64,000 bases of DNA from Marinibacterium sp050389775 (GTDB lineage: Bacteria; Pseudomonadota; Alphaproteobacteria; Rhodobacterales; Rhodobacteraceae), in NCBI RefSeq assembly GCF_050389775.1, contig NZ_CP177144.1, positions 3,038,001 through 3,102,000 on the forward strand. Direction: 5' to 3'. Shown piece after piece: positions 8,834 through 17,037 of the stretch (position 1 is its first letter; every line of letters starts with the position of its first letter). The translations under genes and the position numbers were made by a program. Below the pieces are notes generated by a model that was not told the DNA's origin, searched no databases, and saw only the letters and a list, made by a program, of their open reading frames with translations.

Positions 8834-9492
8834 GACAATTCCTCGAATTCCTGTTGCAGGGCGCGGACATGGTCGGTCAGGTCCGGGCGCTGGATGCGAC
8901 GCAGGCGGATTGCCTGGATGATCGTCTTGAGCCGCGCCTCGGTCGCGCCGAGGTCGTCGTTGACCAGCACGAAATCATAACCGTCCCAATGGCTGATCTC
9001 GTCCCAGCTCTTGAGCATGCGGCGCTTGATCACCTCGGGCTTGTCCTGGCCGCGCTCTTCCAGCCGCCGGCGCAGTTCTGCGATGGACGGGGGCAGAAGG
9101 AAGATCGACAGCGTGTGCTGGCCCAGGGCCGAATTGCGGATCTGCTGGGCGCCCTGCCAGTCGATGTCGAACAGCACGTCCTTGCCGCTGTCGATGGCCT
9201 CCTGGACCGGCTGCCGCGGCGAGCCGTAGAAATTGCCGAAGACATGGGCATGTTCCAGCATCTCGCCCCGGGCGACCTGGGCCTTGAAGTCGTTCTCGGC
9301 CAGGAAATGGTAATCCTGCCCGTCGACCTCGCCGCGCCGCGGCTGGCGCGTTGTGGCCGAGACCGAGAAGACGATCGAATTGTCCCAGTTGCGCAGCCGC
9401 CGGGCCAGCGTCGATTTGCCGGCACCCGAGGGCGACGACAGGATCACGAGAAGCCCGCGGCGGGCCTTGGTGTCTGCGCTCTTCATGGTCAT
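8830..9492 (-). CDS. gmk: Guanylate kinase
   Basis: A 220-residue GMP kinase (GMP + ATP to GDP + ADP), close to the standard length of about 205–215. It has the P-loop SSPSGAGKST, the GMP-binding motif TTRQPRRGEVDGQDYHF, FGNFYGSP, and VLFDIDWQGAQQIR. The start overlaps the yicC stop (ATGA); the reading frame is open further upstream but that part lies inside yicC. Pairing of yicC and gmk is common in proteobacteria. It supplies GDP/GTP and so indirectly ppGpp and cyclic-di-GMP pools. Confidence 0.95.
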   Translation of the reverse strand: MTMKSADTKARRGLLVILSSPSGAGKSTLARRLRNWDNSIVFSVSATTRQPRRGEVDGQDYHFLAENDFKAQVARGEMLEHAHVFGNFYGSPRQPVQEAIDSGKDVLFDIDWQGAQQIRNSALGQHTLSIFLLPPSIAELRRRLEERGQDKPEVIKRRMLKSWDEISHWDGYDFVLVNDDLGATEARLKTIIQAIRLRRIQRPDLTDHVRALQQEFEELS

Positions 9493-10382
9493 TCCACGTT
9501 CTGTACCTGTTCCCGGATCTGGTCGATCACGGCTTTCAGCTCCAGCCCCACCGCCGTCAGCTCGCCCGACTGGGACTTGGCGCACAGCGTGTTGGCCTCG
9601 CGATTGAATTCCTGCATCAGGAAATCCAGCTTGCGCCCCACGGCGCCTTGCGGGTCGTCCAGCAGGCCCCGGCCGGTCGCCACATGGGCGCGCAGCCGGT
9701 CGATCTCTTCGGTCACGTCGGCCTTGACCGTCAGCAGCGCCAGTTCCTGGGCCAGCCGGTCGCCATCGACGCCCTCGGCCGTGTCCAGCAGCCTTGCCAC
9801 GTTGGCCCGCAGGGCCTCGGCCATGGCCGGCTTGCGCGCCTCGGCCAGCGCGGCGGCCTGCGCCGCCAGGTCCTCGACCCGGCCCAGCTGGTCCAGCAGC
9901 ACCTTCTGCAGCGCCGTGCCCTCGGTCTTGCGCATCGACAGGAAGTCGGCAAGCAGGTCGGGGAATTCGCCTTTCAGCTGCGCCAGCAGCGGCGCGGTGT
10001 CATCCTCGGCCGCCGCCGCATCCCACACCCCGCGCAGGCCCAGCACATCGGCCGCCCGCGACGGTTCCAGAACCAGCCCGCGCGCCTCGGCCCGCCGTTC
10101 GGTTTCGGCCAGCGCGTCCAGCACCACGTCCAGCGCCGCGCTGTTCAGCTGCAGCCCGCCGCCGTCATCGCTGCGCTGGATGCGCAGCGACAGGGTGATG
10201 TTGCCGCGCTTGACGGCCTTGCCCAGCTCGGCCCGCAGGGCGGTTTCCAGCCCGTCCAGCCAATCGGGCACGCGCAGGCGCAGGTCCAGCCCCTTGGCAT
10301 TGACGCTGCGCAGCTCCCAGGCCCAGGAATGGGGCCCAAGCGCACCACGCGCCGCGGCAAAACCGGTCATCGACATGATCAT
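9489..10382 (-). CDS. yicC: YicC/YloC family endoribonuclease-like protein
   Basis: A 297-residue protein with the characteristic YicC N-terminus SMTGFA and WELRSVNAKGLDLR, and the C-terminal block GRKLDFLMQEFNREANTL followed by an E-rich helix. The family has endoribonuclease activity in studied bacteria and is linked to stationary-phase growth and sRNA turnover. GGAAGG lies upstream of the first ATG; a second ATG two codons later is also possible. It heads a four-gene string with 4-base overlaps (yicC–gmk–carbonic anhydrase) leading to the PLP enzyme. Confidence 0.92.
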   Translation of the reverse strand: MIMSMTGFAAARGALGPHSWAWELRSVNAKGLDLRLRVPDWLDGLETALRAELGKAVKRGNITLSLRIQRSDDGGGLQLNSAALDVVLDALAETERRAEARGLVLEPSRAADVLGLRGVWDAAAAEDDTAPLLAQLKGEFPDLLADFLSMRKTEGTALQKVLLDQLGRVEDLAAQAAALAEARKPAMAEALRANVARLLDTAEGVDGDRLAQELALLTVKADVTEEIDRLRAHVATGRGLLDDPQGAVGRKLDFLMQEFNREANTLCAKSQSGELTAVGLELKAVIDQIREQVQNVE

Positions 10383-10779
10383 GGGGCCGTCTTCCTTCCG
10401 TCCGAATTGCGCGCAGGTAATGCAAAGCCTCGCTCAAGGGCAAGCCCGCAGACCGTTCGTCGCGCCACAGGGTCCATCTGTCCGCCGCCTCGTCTCGCCT
10501 TTGGCCGGCCGACATCCCCGTTTCCGGTGGGTGCCGCCCGGCCCCGGCCCGGCGGCCCCGCGCAGGCCCGGAAAGGGACGCGGTATCAGGGACATGCGGT
10601 GTTTTTGGTTAACGAAAACTCCTCCAGTCTTGCAGAGGTGGATTAACCAGCCGTAAAGAAACCTCTGAAGATTTTCTTCAACTCATGGCACGTTAAGCCT
10701 TGGGTAAGCATTTCGTCGTTAGGCTCTTTGGGGGAGCTTTCCCGGCGGATGCGCGTGTGGTGGAAATCGAGGTATCAAC
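10383..10779. other. Divergent intergenic region, yicC / PAS_5 gene
   Basis: No gene seen in these 397 bases. The half nearer the PAS_5 gene is AT-richer and contains several TTAA-type motifs: GGTTAAC at 10607, GATTAACC near 10633, and TTAAGCCTTGGGTAA at 10693–10707, the last being one mismatch from the CtrA pattern TTAA-N7-TTAA. Promoters for both flanking genes must lie here; I could not fix a -35/-10 pair. Confidence 0.5.
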
Positions 10780-11709
10780 GTGTTCAGACGCAGATCCGTC
10801 CCATCGGGCAACGGAAAGGTCATTCAATTGGAGCGGTTCCTGGACGGGGTCAGCCTGTCACCCATTCGGCAGATCGAAGCGTATTGGACTGCGCTTCGCG
10901 AGGATGGCGGGATTCCGATGCGGTCGCAGATCGATCCGCGCGGGATGAGCTCCACGCTGGAATATACCTTCATCCTGGAACGCATCGCGCCGGGCATGGC
11001 CCGGTTCCGCATTGCCGGCCAGCACCTGTGCGGCCTGGCCGGGATGGAAGTGCGCGGCATGCCGCTGACGGCCTTCTTCACGCCGGTCGCCCGGCCCGAG
11101 GTGTCGGCGACGCTGGAAACCGTGTTCGACCGGCCCGCCGTGGCCGAGCTGGACCTACGCGGCGAGGTGGCCCGCACCGGCGCGCCGTCGACCTCGGCGC
11201 GCATGCTGATGATGCCGCTGCGCAGCGATTTCGGCCGGGTCGACCGGATCCTTGGCGCGATGATGTCGACCGAACGCGGCCGCCCGGCCCGCACCCCGGT
11301 CCGATTCGAGATCTCTTCTGCCCGGCTGCGCAACATCGACGGCGCGCCCGGCGGGATCGAACGGGCCGATGCCCCGCCCGAGAGCGGTGCGCCCAACACG
11401 GCATTTCCGCCGGGCTTTGGCGAGCCGTCGGTCGAATTCGGCGAGGCTCCGCGTCCGCGACCCGTCGATGCCGAGACCCCCGTGCCGGCCCGCCCGCGCG
11501 GCCCGGCCTGGGAAGACCCGGCGCTGAGCACCCCGGCCCCGGCCGACCGGTTCGGCCATCGCGACCGGCCCGCCGATATGCCGGCGACCGAGAGTGCCAC
11601 GGTCGACGACACCCGGGCCCACGCGCCGCGCGAACCAGAGCCCCGGCCGGCCCAGCCCCGCGCCGCACGCGGCGTGCCCTACCTGCGGCTGGTCAAGACC
11701 GACGATTAA
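10780..11709 (+). CDS. PAS_5-domain protein with disordered Pro-rich C-terminus
   Basis: A 309-residue protein starting at GTG, with GAGGTATCAAC as ribosome-binding context. Residues about 25–165 match the PAS_5 (PF07310-type) family of alphaproteobacteria: PIRQIEAYWTALREDGGIP, then RIAGQHLCGLAGMEVRGM and MMPLRSDFGRVDRILG. The C-terminal 130 residues are low-complexity, rich in Pro, Ala, Arg and Glu, ending in YLRLVKTDD. The family has no firm function; many members sit near cell-cycle or envelope genes. It is monocistronic, followed by a strong terminator. TTAA motifs upstream raise the possibility of CtrA control (inference). Confidence 0.82.
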   Translation: MFRRRSVPSGNGKVIQLERFLDGVSLSPIRQIEAYWTALREDGGIPMRSQIDPRGMSSTLEYTFILERIAPGMARFRIAGQHLCGLAGMEVRGMPLTAFFTPVARPEVSATLETVFDRPAVAELDLRGEVARTGAPSTSARMLMMPLRSDFGRVDRILGAMMSTERGRPARTPVRFEISSARLRNIDGAPGGIERADAPPESGAPNTAFPPGFGEPSVEFGEAPRPRPVDAETPVPARPRGPAWEDPALSTPAPADRFGHRDRPADMPATESATVDDTRAHAPREPEPRPAQPRAARGVPYLRLVKTDD

Positions 11710-11745
11710 GGCCGCACCCGGCCCCGCCATACCCCCGAAACAACA

Positions 11746-11775
11746 ACGGGCCGTCCCATGGGACGGCCCGTTTTT
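11746..11775 (+). terminator. Intrinsic terminator of the PAS_5 gene
   Basis: A perfect 13-bp inverted repeat (ACGGGCCGTCCCA with TGGGACGGCCCGT) is followed by TTTT, 37 bases after the PAS_5 stop codon. The opposite strand lacks a T run, so it mainly serves the plus strand. The remaining ~170 bases to the DAHP synthase 3' end show nothing further. Confidence 0.88.
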
Positions 11776-11943
11776 CGTGTTGGCTATCAATGGCCTGGAT
11801 CCATAGCCCGGTGTTCCTGAGCCAAATCCCGGGCCCATCAGTCGCGGCCCCTATCCCCGGCGAGACAAGCCCAAACCGATCAACGGCTCGGCCCCTTGCC
11901 GGGGAGGCGGCACAGGGTCAATCGCCCTGCCCCGCCCGACGTG

Positions 11944-13314
11944 TCAGCCCACGGCCCGGTTCTGGCTGGCCCGGCGCAGGCCGGTCAGCTCTTCGGACAC
12001 CAGGAAGGCCAGCTCCAGCGACTGGCTGGCGTTCAGCCGCGGGTCGCAGGCCGTGTGATAGCGATCCGACAGGTTTTCCTCGGTCACCGCATGCACGCCA
12101 CCGGTGCATTCGGTCACGTCCTGTCCAGTCATCTCGAAATGCACGCCGCCCGGCACCGTGCCTTCTGCTGCATGCACCCCGAAGAACTCGCGCACTTCGC
12201 GCAACACGCTGTCGAACGGCCGGGTCTTGTAGCCCGTCGAGGACTTGATCGTGTTGCCGTGCATCGGGTCGCAGACCCAGACCACGTTGGCGCCTTCTTC
12301 TTCGACCGTCCGGATCAGCCGCGGCAGGTGGTCGCCCACCGTGCCCGCCCCGAACCGCGCGATCAGCGTCAGCCGGCCGGCCTCGTTCTCGGGGTTCAGC
12401 GTGGCCATCAAGCGCTTGAGGTCGTCCGATGTCATCGACGGGCCGCATTTCAGACCGATCGGGTTCATCACGCCCCGGCAGAATTCCACGTGGGCCCCGT
12501 CGGGCTGGCGCGTGCGGTCGCCGATCCAGATCAGGTGGCCCGAGCCGGCCAGCCATTTGCCGGACGTCGAATCCTGGCGGGTCAGCGCCTCTTCGTATTC
12601 CAGCAGCAGGCCTTCATGGCTGGTGTAGAAATCGACCGTCGAGAATTCGTGGCTGGCGCCCCGGTCGATGCCTGCGGCGGCCATGAAATCGATCGAATCC
12701 TGGATCCGCTCGGCCATCTCGCGATAGCGCTCGGCCTCGGGCCCGTCGGCAAAGCCCAGCGTCCAGGCATGAACCCGGTGCATGTCGGCAAAACCGCCCT
12801 GCGAAAAGGCCCGGATGAGGTTCAGCGTGGCCGCGGCCTGGGTATAGGCCTGCAGCATCTTGCCCGGGTCCGGCCGGCGTGCTTCGGGCGTGAAGGCCAG
12901 CTCGTTGATGATGTCGCCCCGGAAGCTGGGCAGTTCGACCCCGTCGACCGTCTCGGTCGGTGCCGAACGCGGCTTGGCGAATTGCCCGGCCATGCGGCCG
13001 ACCTTGATGACCGGCACCTTGGCCCCGTAGGTGAGGACCATGGCCATCTGCAGCATCACGCGGAACGTGTCGCGGATGCCGTCGGCGCTGAACTGGTCGA
13101 AGGCCTCGGCGCAATCGCCACCCTGCAGCAGAAAGGCTTCGCCCCGGGCGGCCTTGCCCAGTTCGGCCTTCAGCCGGCGTGCCTCGCCGGCAAAGACCAG
13201 CGGAGGATATTTCGACAATTGCGCCTCGACCCCGTTCAGGGCCGCGGCATCGGTATAGTCCGGCATCTGCACACGCGGTTTGTTGCGCCAGCCGGTCTTG
13301 AGCCACTCGGTCAT
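11944..13314 (-). CDS. Class II (plant-type) 3-deoxy-7-phosphoheptulonate synthase
   Basis: A 456-residue DAHP synthase, joining phosphoenolpyruvate and erythrose 4-phosphate as the first step of the shikimate pathway. The class II hallmarks are LLQGGDCAEAF (metal-ligand Cys), the KPRSAPTE loop, LKCGPSMTSDDL, VVWVCDPMHGNT and GGVHFEMTGQDVTEC. Length matches bacterial class II enzymes. GGAGAGGA lies just before the ATG; the frame remains open far upstream but that part underlies the divergent regulator and is spurious. It stands alone, ending tail-to-tail with the PAS_5 terminator region. Class II enzymes are usually feedback-regulated by aromatic amino acids; nothing regulatory is visible in the DNA. 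Confidence 0.94.
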   Translation of the reverse strand: MTEWLKTGWRNKPRVQMPDYTDAAALNGVEAQLSKYPPLVFAGEARRLKAELGKAARGEAFLLQGGDCAEAFDQFSADGIRDTFRVMLQMAMVLTYGAKVPVIKVGRMAGQFAKPRSAPTETVDGVELPSFRGDIINELAFTPEARRPDPGKMLQAYTQAAATLNLIRAFSQGGFADMHRVHAWTLGFADGPEAERYREMAERIQDSIDFMAAAGIDRGASHEFSTVDFYTSHEGLLLEYEEALTRQDSTSGKWLAGSGHLIWIGDRTRQPDGAHVEFCRGVMNPIGLKCGPSMTSDDLKRLMATLNPENEAGRLTLIARFGAGTVGDHLPRLIRTVEEEGANVVWVCDPMHGNTIKSSTGYKTRPFDSVLREVREFFGVHAAEGTVPGGVHFEMTGQDVTECTGGVHAVTEENLSDRYHTACDPRLNASQSLELAFLVSEELTGLRRASQNRAVG

Positions 13315-13482
13315 GTTGTCCTCTCCGCTCACGTTACATGGCGCATCCCTATACAAAAGCCGACCCCCGGTGACCATAACCGATTTGCGACACTTGACGA
13401 CGCGGCCGAAGCCTGAGCACCCTCTCCGATGCCCCGCCTCCGCCGGCAGGACACGGGGCTCGCGCGCTAGAAGGACCAGCCG

Positions 13483-14541
13483 ATGTCGAACACAGCCACG
13501 CCCAGCCCCGTTCCGCCCCGCGCATCCGCGTCCCGGCCCACCGCGTCCACCGGCGCCCGGCCCGGCCCGGCGCCCGACGACAAGCCCCGGCGCTTTGTCT
13601 TCCTGCTGCTCGATCGGTTCAGCATGCTGTCCTTTGCCTCGGCCGTCGAATGCCTGCGCATCGCCAACCGGATGAGTGACCGCACGCTCTACCAATGGCA
13701 CCTGATCGGCGAAGGCGGCCAGGAGGTCAGCTGTTCGGCCGGCACGACCTTCAAGCTCGACGACGATCTCGTCGAGCTGACCCGCGACGATACGATCATG
13801 GTCTGCGGCGGGATAGACGTGCAATCGGCCACGTCCAAGAAGGTCCTGGCCTGGTTGCGCCGCGAGGCCCGCAAGGGCATCGGCGTCGGCGGGCTGTGCA
13901 CGGCGGCCCATGCCCTGGCCATGGCCGGGCTGCTCGACGGCAAGCGGGCGACGATCCACTGGGAGAACCAGGACAGCTTTGCCGAGGCCTTCGACGAGGT
14001 CGACCTGACCAAGTCGGTCTTTGTCATCGACGGCAACCGCATGACAACGGCCGGCGGCACCTCGTCGATCGACCTGATGCTCAAGCTCATTGCCGACGAT
14101 CACGGCGAGGACCTGGCCAATGCCGTGGCCGACCAGCTGATCTATTCCTCGATCCGCACCGACCAGGACACCCAGCGCCTGTCCGTGCCCACCCGGATCG
14201 GGGTGCGCCATCCCAAGCTGAGCCAGGTCATCCAGATCATGGAAACCAATATCGAAGAGCCGATCAGCCCCTCGATTCTGGCCCGTGATGTCGGCATGTC
14301 CACGCGCCAGCTCGAACGGCTGTTCCGCCGCTACCTCAACCGCTCGCCGAAACGCTATTACATGGAACTGCGCCTGCAGAAGGCCCGCAACCTGCTGATG
14401 CAGACCGACATGTCGGTGATCAACGTGGCCCTGGCCTGCGGCTTCGCCTCGCCCTCGCATTTCTCGAAATGCTACCGGGCGCATTACGACACGACCCCCT
14501 ACCGCGAGCGCGGCACCCGCGGCACCCGGCTCTCGGTCTGA
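13483..14541 (+). CDS. GlxA-family transcriptional regulator (DJ-1/PfpI + AraC HTH)
   Basis: A 352-residue regulator. After a Pro/Ala-rich leader, residues about 36–210 form a DJ-1/PfpI-like domain with Cys139 in GVGGLCTAAHALA at the nucleophile-elbow position. Residues about 245–340 form an AraC-type double helix-turn-helix: SPSILARDVGMSTRQLERL, then MSVINVALACGFASPSHFSK. The family includes CdhR, GbdR and ArgR, which sense carnitine, betaine or arginine; the ligand here is unknown. GAAGGA precedes the ATG. It is divergent from the DAHP synthase gene across about 170 bases. Confidence 0.9.
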   Translation: MSNTATPSPVPPRASASRPTASTGARPGPAPDDKPRRFVFLLLDRFSMLSFASAVECLRIANRMSDRTLYQWHLIGEGGQEVSCSAGTTFKLDDDLVELTRDDTIMVCGGIDVQSATSKKVLAWLRREARKGIGVGGLCTAAHALAMAGLLDGKRATIHWENQDSFAEAFDEVDLTKSVFVIDGNRMTTAGGTSSIDLMLKLIADDHGEDLANAVADQLIYSSIRTDQDTQRLSVPTRIGVRHPKLSQVIQIMETNIEEPISPSILARDVGMSTRQLERLFRRYLNRSPKRYYMELRLQKARNLLMQTDMSVINVALACGFASPSHFSKCYRAHYDTTPYRERGTRGTRLSV

Positions 14542-14608
14542 CCCCGCCCCGGCGCAACCCAACAGCCTTCGTCCGGCCGGGCTCCCCCCGAAACCGGGGT
14601 CCCGCCCG

Positions 14609-14635
14609 TGCTGCTTCTTTCTCTTTTCAAGTATC
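14609..14635 (-). repeat. Dispersed A/G-rich intergenic element, copy A
   Basis: On the minus strand it reads GGATACTTGAAAAGAG followed by AAAGAAGCAGCA. It matches copies at 19711, 23614 and 53515. It lies in the convergent gap between the GlxA-type gene and pgi, next to perfect inverted repeats (14640–14727). Confidence 0.7.
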
Positions 14636-14639
14636 CACC

Positions 14640-14727
14640 ACCACGGCCCCCCGGGGCCGTGGTTGCGCCGCCTCCGGCGGCGCCCGGCGGGCAGGCCAGG
14701 CGCGCTGCGCGCGCCTGGCCTGCCCGC
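14640..14727. repeat. Cluster of perfect inverted repeats downstream of pgi
   Basis: Three GC-rich hairpins in a row: an 11-bp stem at 14640–14663 (ACCACGGCCCC with its complement, 2-base loop), a short GCCGCC/GGCGGC stem at about 14667–14682, and a 19-bp perfect stem at 14687–14705/14709–14727 around a TGC loop. No T run follows on either strand. They lie between the converging ends of the GlxA-type gene and pgi and probably stabilise or end transcripts. Confidence 0.75.
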
Positions 14728-14740
14728 AACCCCTGCCTGG

Positions 14741-16360
14741 TTACCCGGCTTCCGATCCGCCGTGCAGATGCACAAAGGCCACCAGCGCCGCGGTCGATCC
14801 GTCCTTGCCCTCGGCACTTTCGGTTCCGTCGACCACCGGGCCCAGCGAGGTCGCCAGCTCCTTGCCCAGCTCGACGCCCCATTGGTCGAAGGAATTGATC
14901 CCCAGGATCACGCCCTCGACAAAGACCCGGTGCTCGTAGGCCGCCACGATCTGGCCCAGCACGAAGGGCGTCAGCTGCGGGTAGACCAGCGTTGTCGACG
15001 GCCGATTGCCCGGGAACACCCGGTGCCGCGCCTGGCGGTCCAGCTCGGCCCCTTCAAAGCCCTTGGCCTCCATCCGCGCCCGCGCCTCGTCCAGCGACCG
15101 CCCGCGCATCAGCGCTTCGGATTGGGCCAGGCAATTGGCCACCAGCAGGCGATGATGATGCGCCAGCTCCGGCTCGTGGCCCAAGGCCGCGACCATGAAT
15201 TCGCAAGGCACCACCGCCGTGCCCTGGTGGATCAACTGGTAGAACGCATGCTGGCCGTTGGTCCCCGGCGCGCCCCAGACCACCGGCCCGCTGGCCACGT
15301 CCAGCGCCACCCCGTCCATCGTCACCGACTTGCCGTTCGATTCCATTTCCAGCTGCTGCAGGTAGGCCGGCAGCTTTTCCAGCCGCTGGTCATAGGGCAG
15401 CACGGCCCGCGTGCCATGGCCACAGACCTGGTGATGCCAGATCCCCACCAGCGCCAGCATGACCGGCAGGTTCTCGGCCCAGGGCGCGGCCTTGAAATGC
15501 ACGTCCATCGCCTCGGCCCCGCGCAGGAAGCTTTCAAAGGCCTTGCCCCCGATGGCCAGCATCAGCGACAGCCCGATCGGCCCCCAGACCGAATAGCGCC
15601 CGCCGACCCAATCGGCGAAACCGAAGACATGTTCAGGCAGCACGCCGAAGGCCGCCGTGCGATCGCCGGCCGTCGACAGCGCCACCATCTGCGCCGCCGC
15701 ATCGCCACCGCCGTCGGTCAGCCAGGCTTTGGCCGTGCGCGCATTGGTCATCGTCTCGATGGTCGTAAAGGTCTTGGACGCGATGATCAGCAGCGTCGTC
15801 TTCGGGTCGAGCCCGCGCAGCGTGTCGGCCACATGGGCCCCGTCGACATTCGACACGAAATGACAGCGCGGCCCGTCGGCATAGGGCGACAGCGCCTGAA
15901 CGGCCATGGCCGGCCCCAGGTCGGACCCGCCGATGCCGATGTTGACCACATCGGTAAAGGCGCCGCCGGCCCCGGTCTTGGCGCCCGAGCGCACGGCTTC
16001 GGCAAAGCGCTGCATGTCGACCAGCGTTTCGCGCACGCCGTCCATGACATCCATGCCGTCCACCGGCACCGGCCCGCCATCGAGGTTGCGCAGCGCCGTG
16101 TGCAGCACGGCCCGGCCTTCGGTCTCGTTGATCGGGGTGCCCCCGAACATCGCCGCCCGCCGCCCGGCCAGGTCGACCCGGTCGCACAGGGCGATCAGCG
16201 CCGCGCGGATCTCGTCGTCGATCAGCGTCTTGGAATAATCCAGCCGCATGTCGCCGGTCGAGGCGCTGAAGCCGGCGGCCCGGTCGGGATCCGCCTCGAA
16301 GAGGTCGAGCATGTGCCGCCCTGCGGCCGCGGCGCGCAGATCGGCCAATTGTTCGAACAT
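14741..16360 (-). CDS. pgi: Glucose-6-phosphate isomerase
   Basis: A 539-residue phosphoglucose isomerase interconverting glucose 6-phosphate and fructose 6-phosphate. Diagnostic segments are VVNIGIGGSDLGPAM, SKTFTTIETMTNA, FADWVGGRYSVWGPIGLS, the catalytic GTNGQHAFYQLIHQG, and the signature EGVILGINSFDQWGVELGK. It is the last gene of zwf–pgl–pgi, starting 5 bases after the pgl stop with GGAG upstream. In organisms using the Entner-Doudoroff route, PGI mainly recycles fructose 6-phosphate back to glucose 6-phosphate, which fits this operon. Confidence 0.96.
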   Translation of the reverse strand: MFEQLADLRAAAAGRHMLDLFEADPDRAAGFSASTGDMRLDYSKTLIDDEIRAALIALCDRVDLAGRRAAMFGGTPINETEGRAVLHTALRNLDGGPVPVDGMDVMDGVRETLVDMQRFAEAVRSGAKTGAGGAFTDVVNIGIGGSDLGPAMAVQALSPYADGPRCHFVSNVDGAHVADTLRGLDPKTTLLIIASKTFTTIETMTNARTAKAWLTDGGGDAAAQMVALSTAGDRTAAFGVLPEHVFGFADWVGGRYSVWGPIGLSLMLAIGGKAFESFLRGAEAMDVHFKAAPWAENLPVMLALVGIWHHQVCGHGTRAVLPYDQRLEKLPAYLQQLEMESNGKSVTMDGVALDVASGPVVWGAPGTNGQHAFYQLIHQGTAVVPCEFMVAALGHEPELAHHHRLLVANCLAQSEALMRGRSLDEARARMEAKGFEGAELDRQARHRVFPGNRPSTTLVYPQLTPFVLGQIVAAYEHRVFVEGVILGINSFDQWGVELGKELATSLGPVVDGTESAEGKDGSTAALVAFVHLHGGSEAG

Positions 16361-16365
16361 GGGAA

Positions 16366-17037
16366 TTACTCCGCCCAGTGTATGGTTGTCGCGTTGAGTA
16401 TGGCCTTGACCGGCGCCTCTTCAAGCGGCAGTTCGCGCGCCCGGTCCAGAGCTGCGCGTTTGTCGGCCCCGGTGATGACAAGATGGGTCTGCAGCGCCTC
16501 CTGCAGGACCCGCCCGGTCAGGCTGACCCGCGGTTCCGGCTGGCTTTGGGGCCGCATCACGGCCAGCACCGGCGCATCGGGGGCCAGGGCGGCCTTCAGC
16601 CCGGGCGTGCCCGGAAACAGCGAGGCCGTGTGCATGTCGCCGCCCATGCCCAGCACCACGATGTTGAGCGGCAAGAGCGGCGCGATCCGCTCGGCCAGCC
16701 CGTCCAGCGCCTCTTCCGGGGCCTGGCCCCAGGCGCAGAGCGGCACGTATTGCGCCCGCGCCGCGCGGCCCTGCAACAGGCGTTCGCGGATCAGTTTCTC
16801 GTTCGACCGCGCATCATCGGCCGGCACCCAGCGTTCATCGGTCGGCATGACCCGCACGCGGTCCCAGTCCAGGTCGACATCGCAGAGCACATCAAAGATC
16901 GGGCCCGGCGTCGTGCCCCCGGCCAGGGCCATGGTCACGACCTCTTCATGGGCCAGCGCCGCGCGCAGTTCCGAGGCCAGCTTGTCGGCCACGTCCATGG
17001 CCAGGATCTCGCGGTCGGGATAGGTTTCCAGGATCAC
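16366..17037 (-). CDS. pgl: 6-Phosphogluconolactonase
   Basis: A 223-residue lactonase of the NagB/SugI fold, hydrolysing 6-phosphogluconolactone to 6-phosphogluconate between Zwf and the dehydratase or dehydrogenase steps. It has ALAGGTTPGPIFD, the TDERWVP motif with following RSNEKLIRE, and VLGMGGDMHTASLFPG. I prefer the GTG start at 17037: it overlaps the zwf stop as GTGA, is preceded by GGGGGA, and yields an N-terminus (ILETYPDREILAMDVADKL) like that of other family members. An ATG six codons upstream (17055) lies inside zwf and has a poorer ribosome-binding context. Confidence 0.92.
   Translation of the reverse strand: MILETYPDREILAMDVADKLASELRAALAHEEVVTMALAGGTTPGPIFDVLCDVDLDWDRVRVMPTDERWVPADDARSNEKLIRERLLQGRAARAQYVPLCAWGQAPEEALDGLAERIAPLLPLNIVVLGMGGDMHTASLFPGTPGLKAALAPDAPVLAVMRPQSQPEPRVSLTGRVLQEALQTHLVITGADKRAALDRARELPLEEAPVKAILNATTIHWAE

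Noticed and set aside
13315..14817. A 500-codon upstream extension of the DAHP synthase
   Set aside because: It lies opposite the GlxA-type gene, is low-complexity, and the family start fits the ATG at 13314 with a good ribosome-binding site.
14663..17023. A 786-codon plus-strand frame opposite pgi and pgl
   Set aside because: No family resemblance and Arg/His/Gly bias; pgi and pgl motifs are complete on the other strand.
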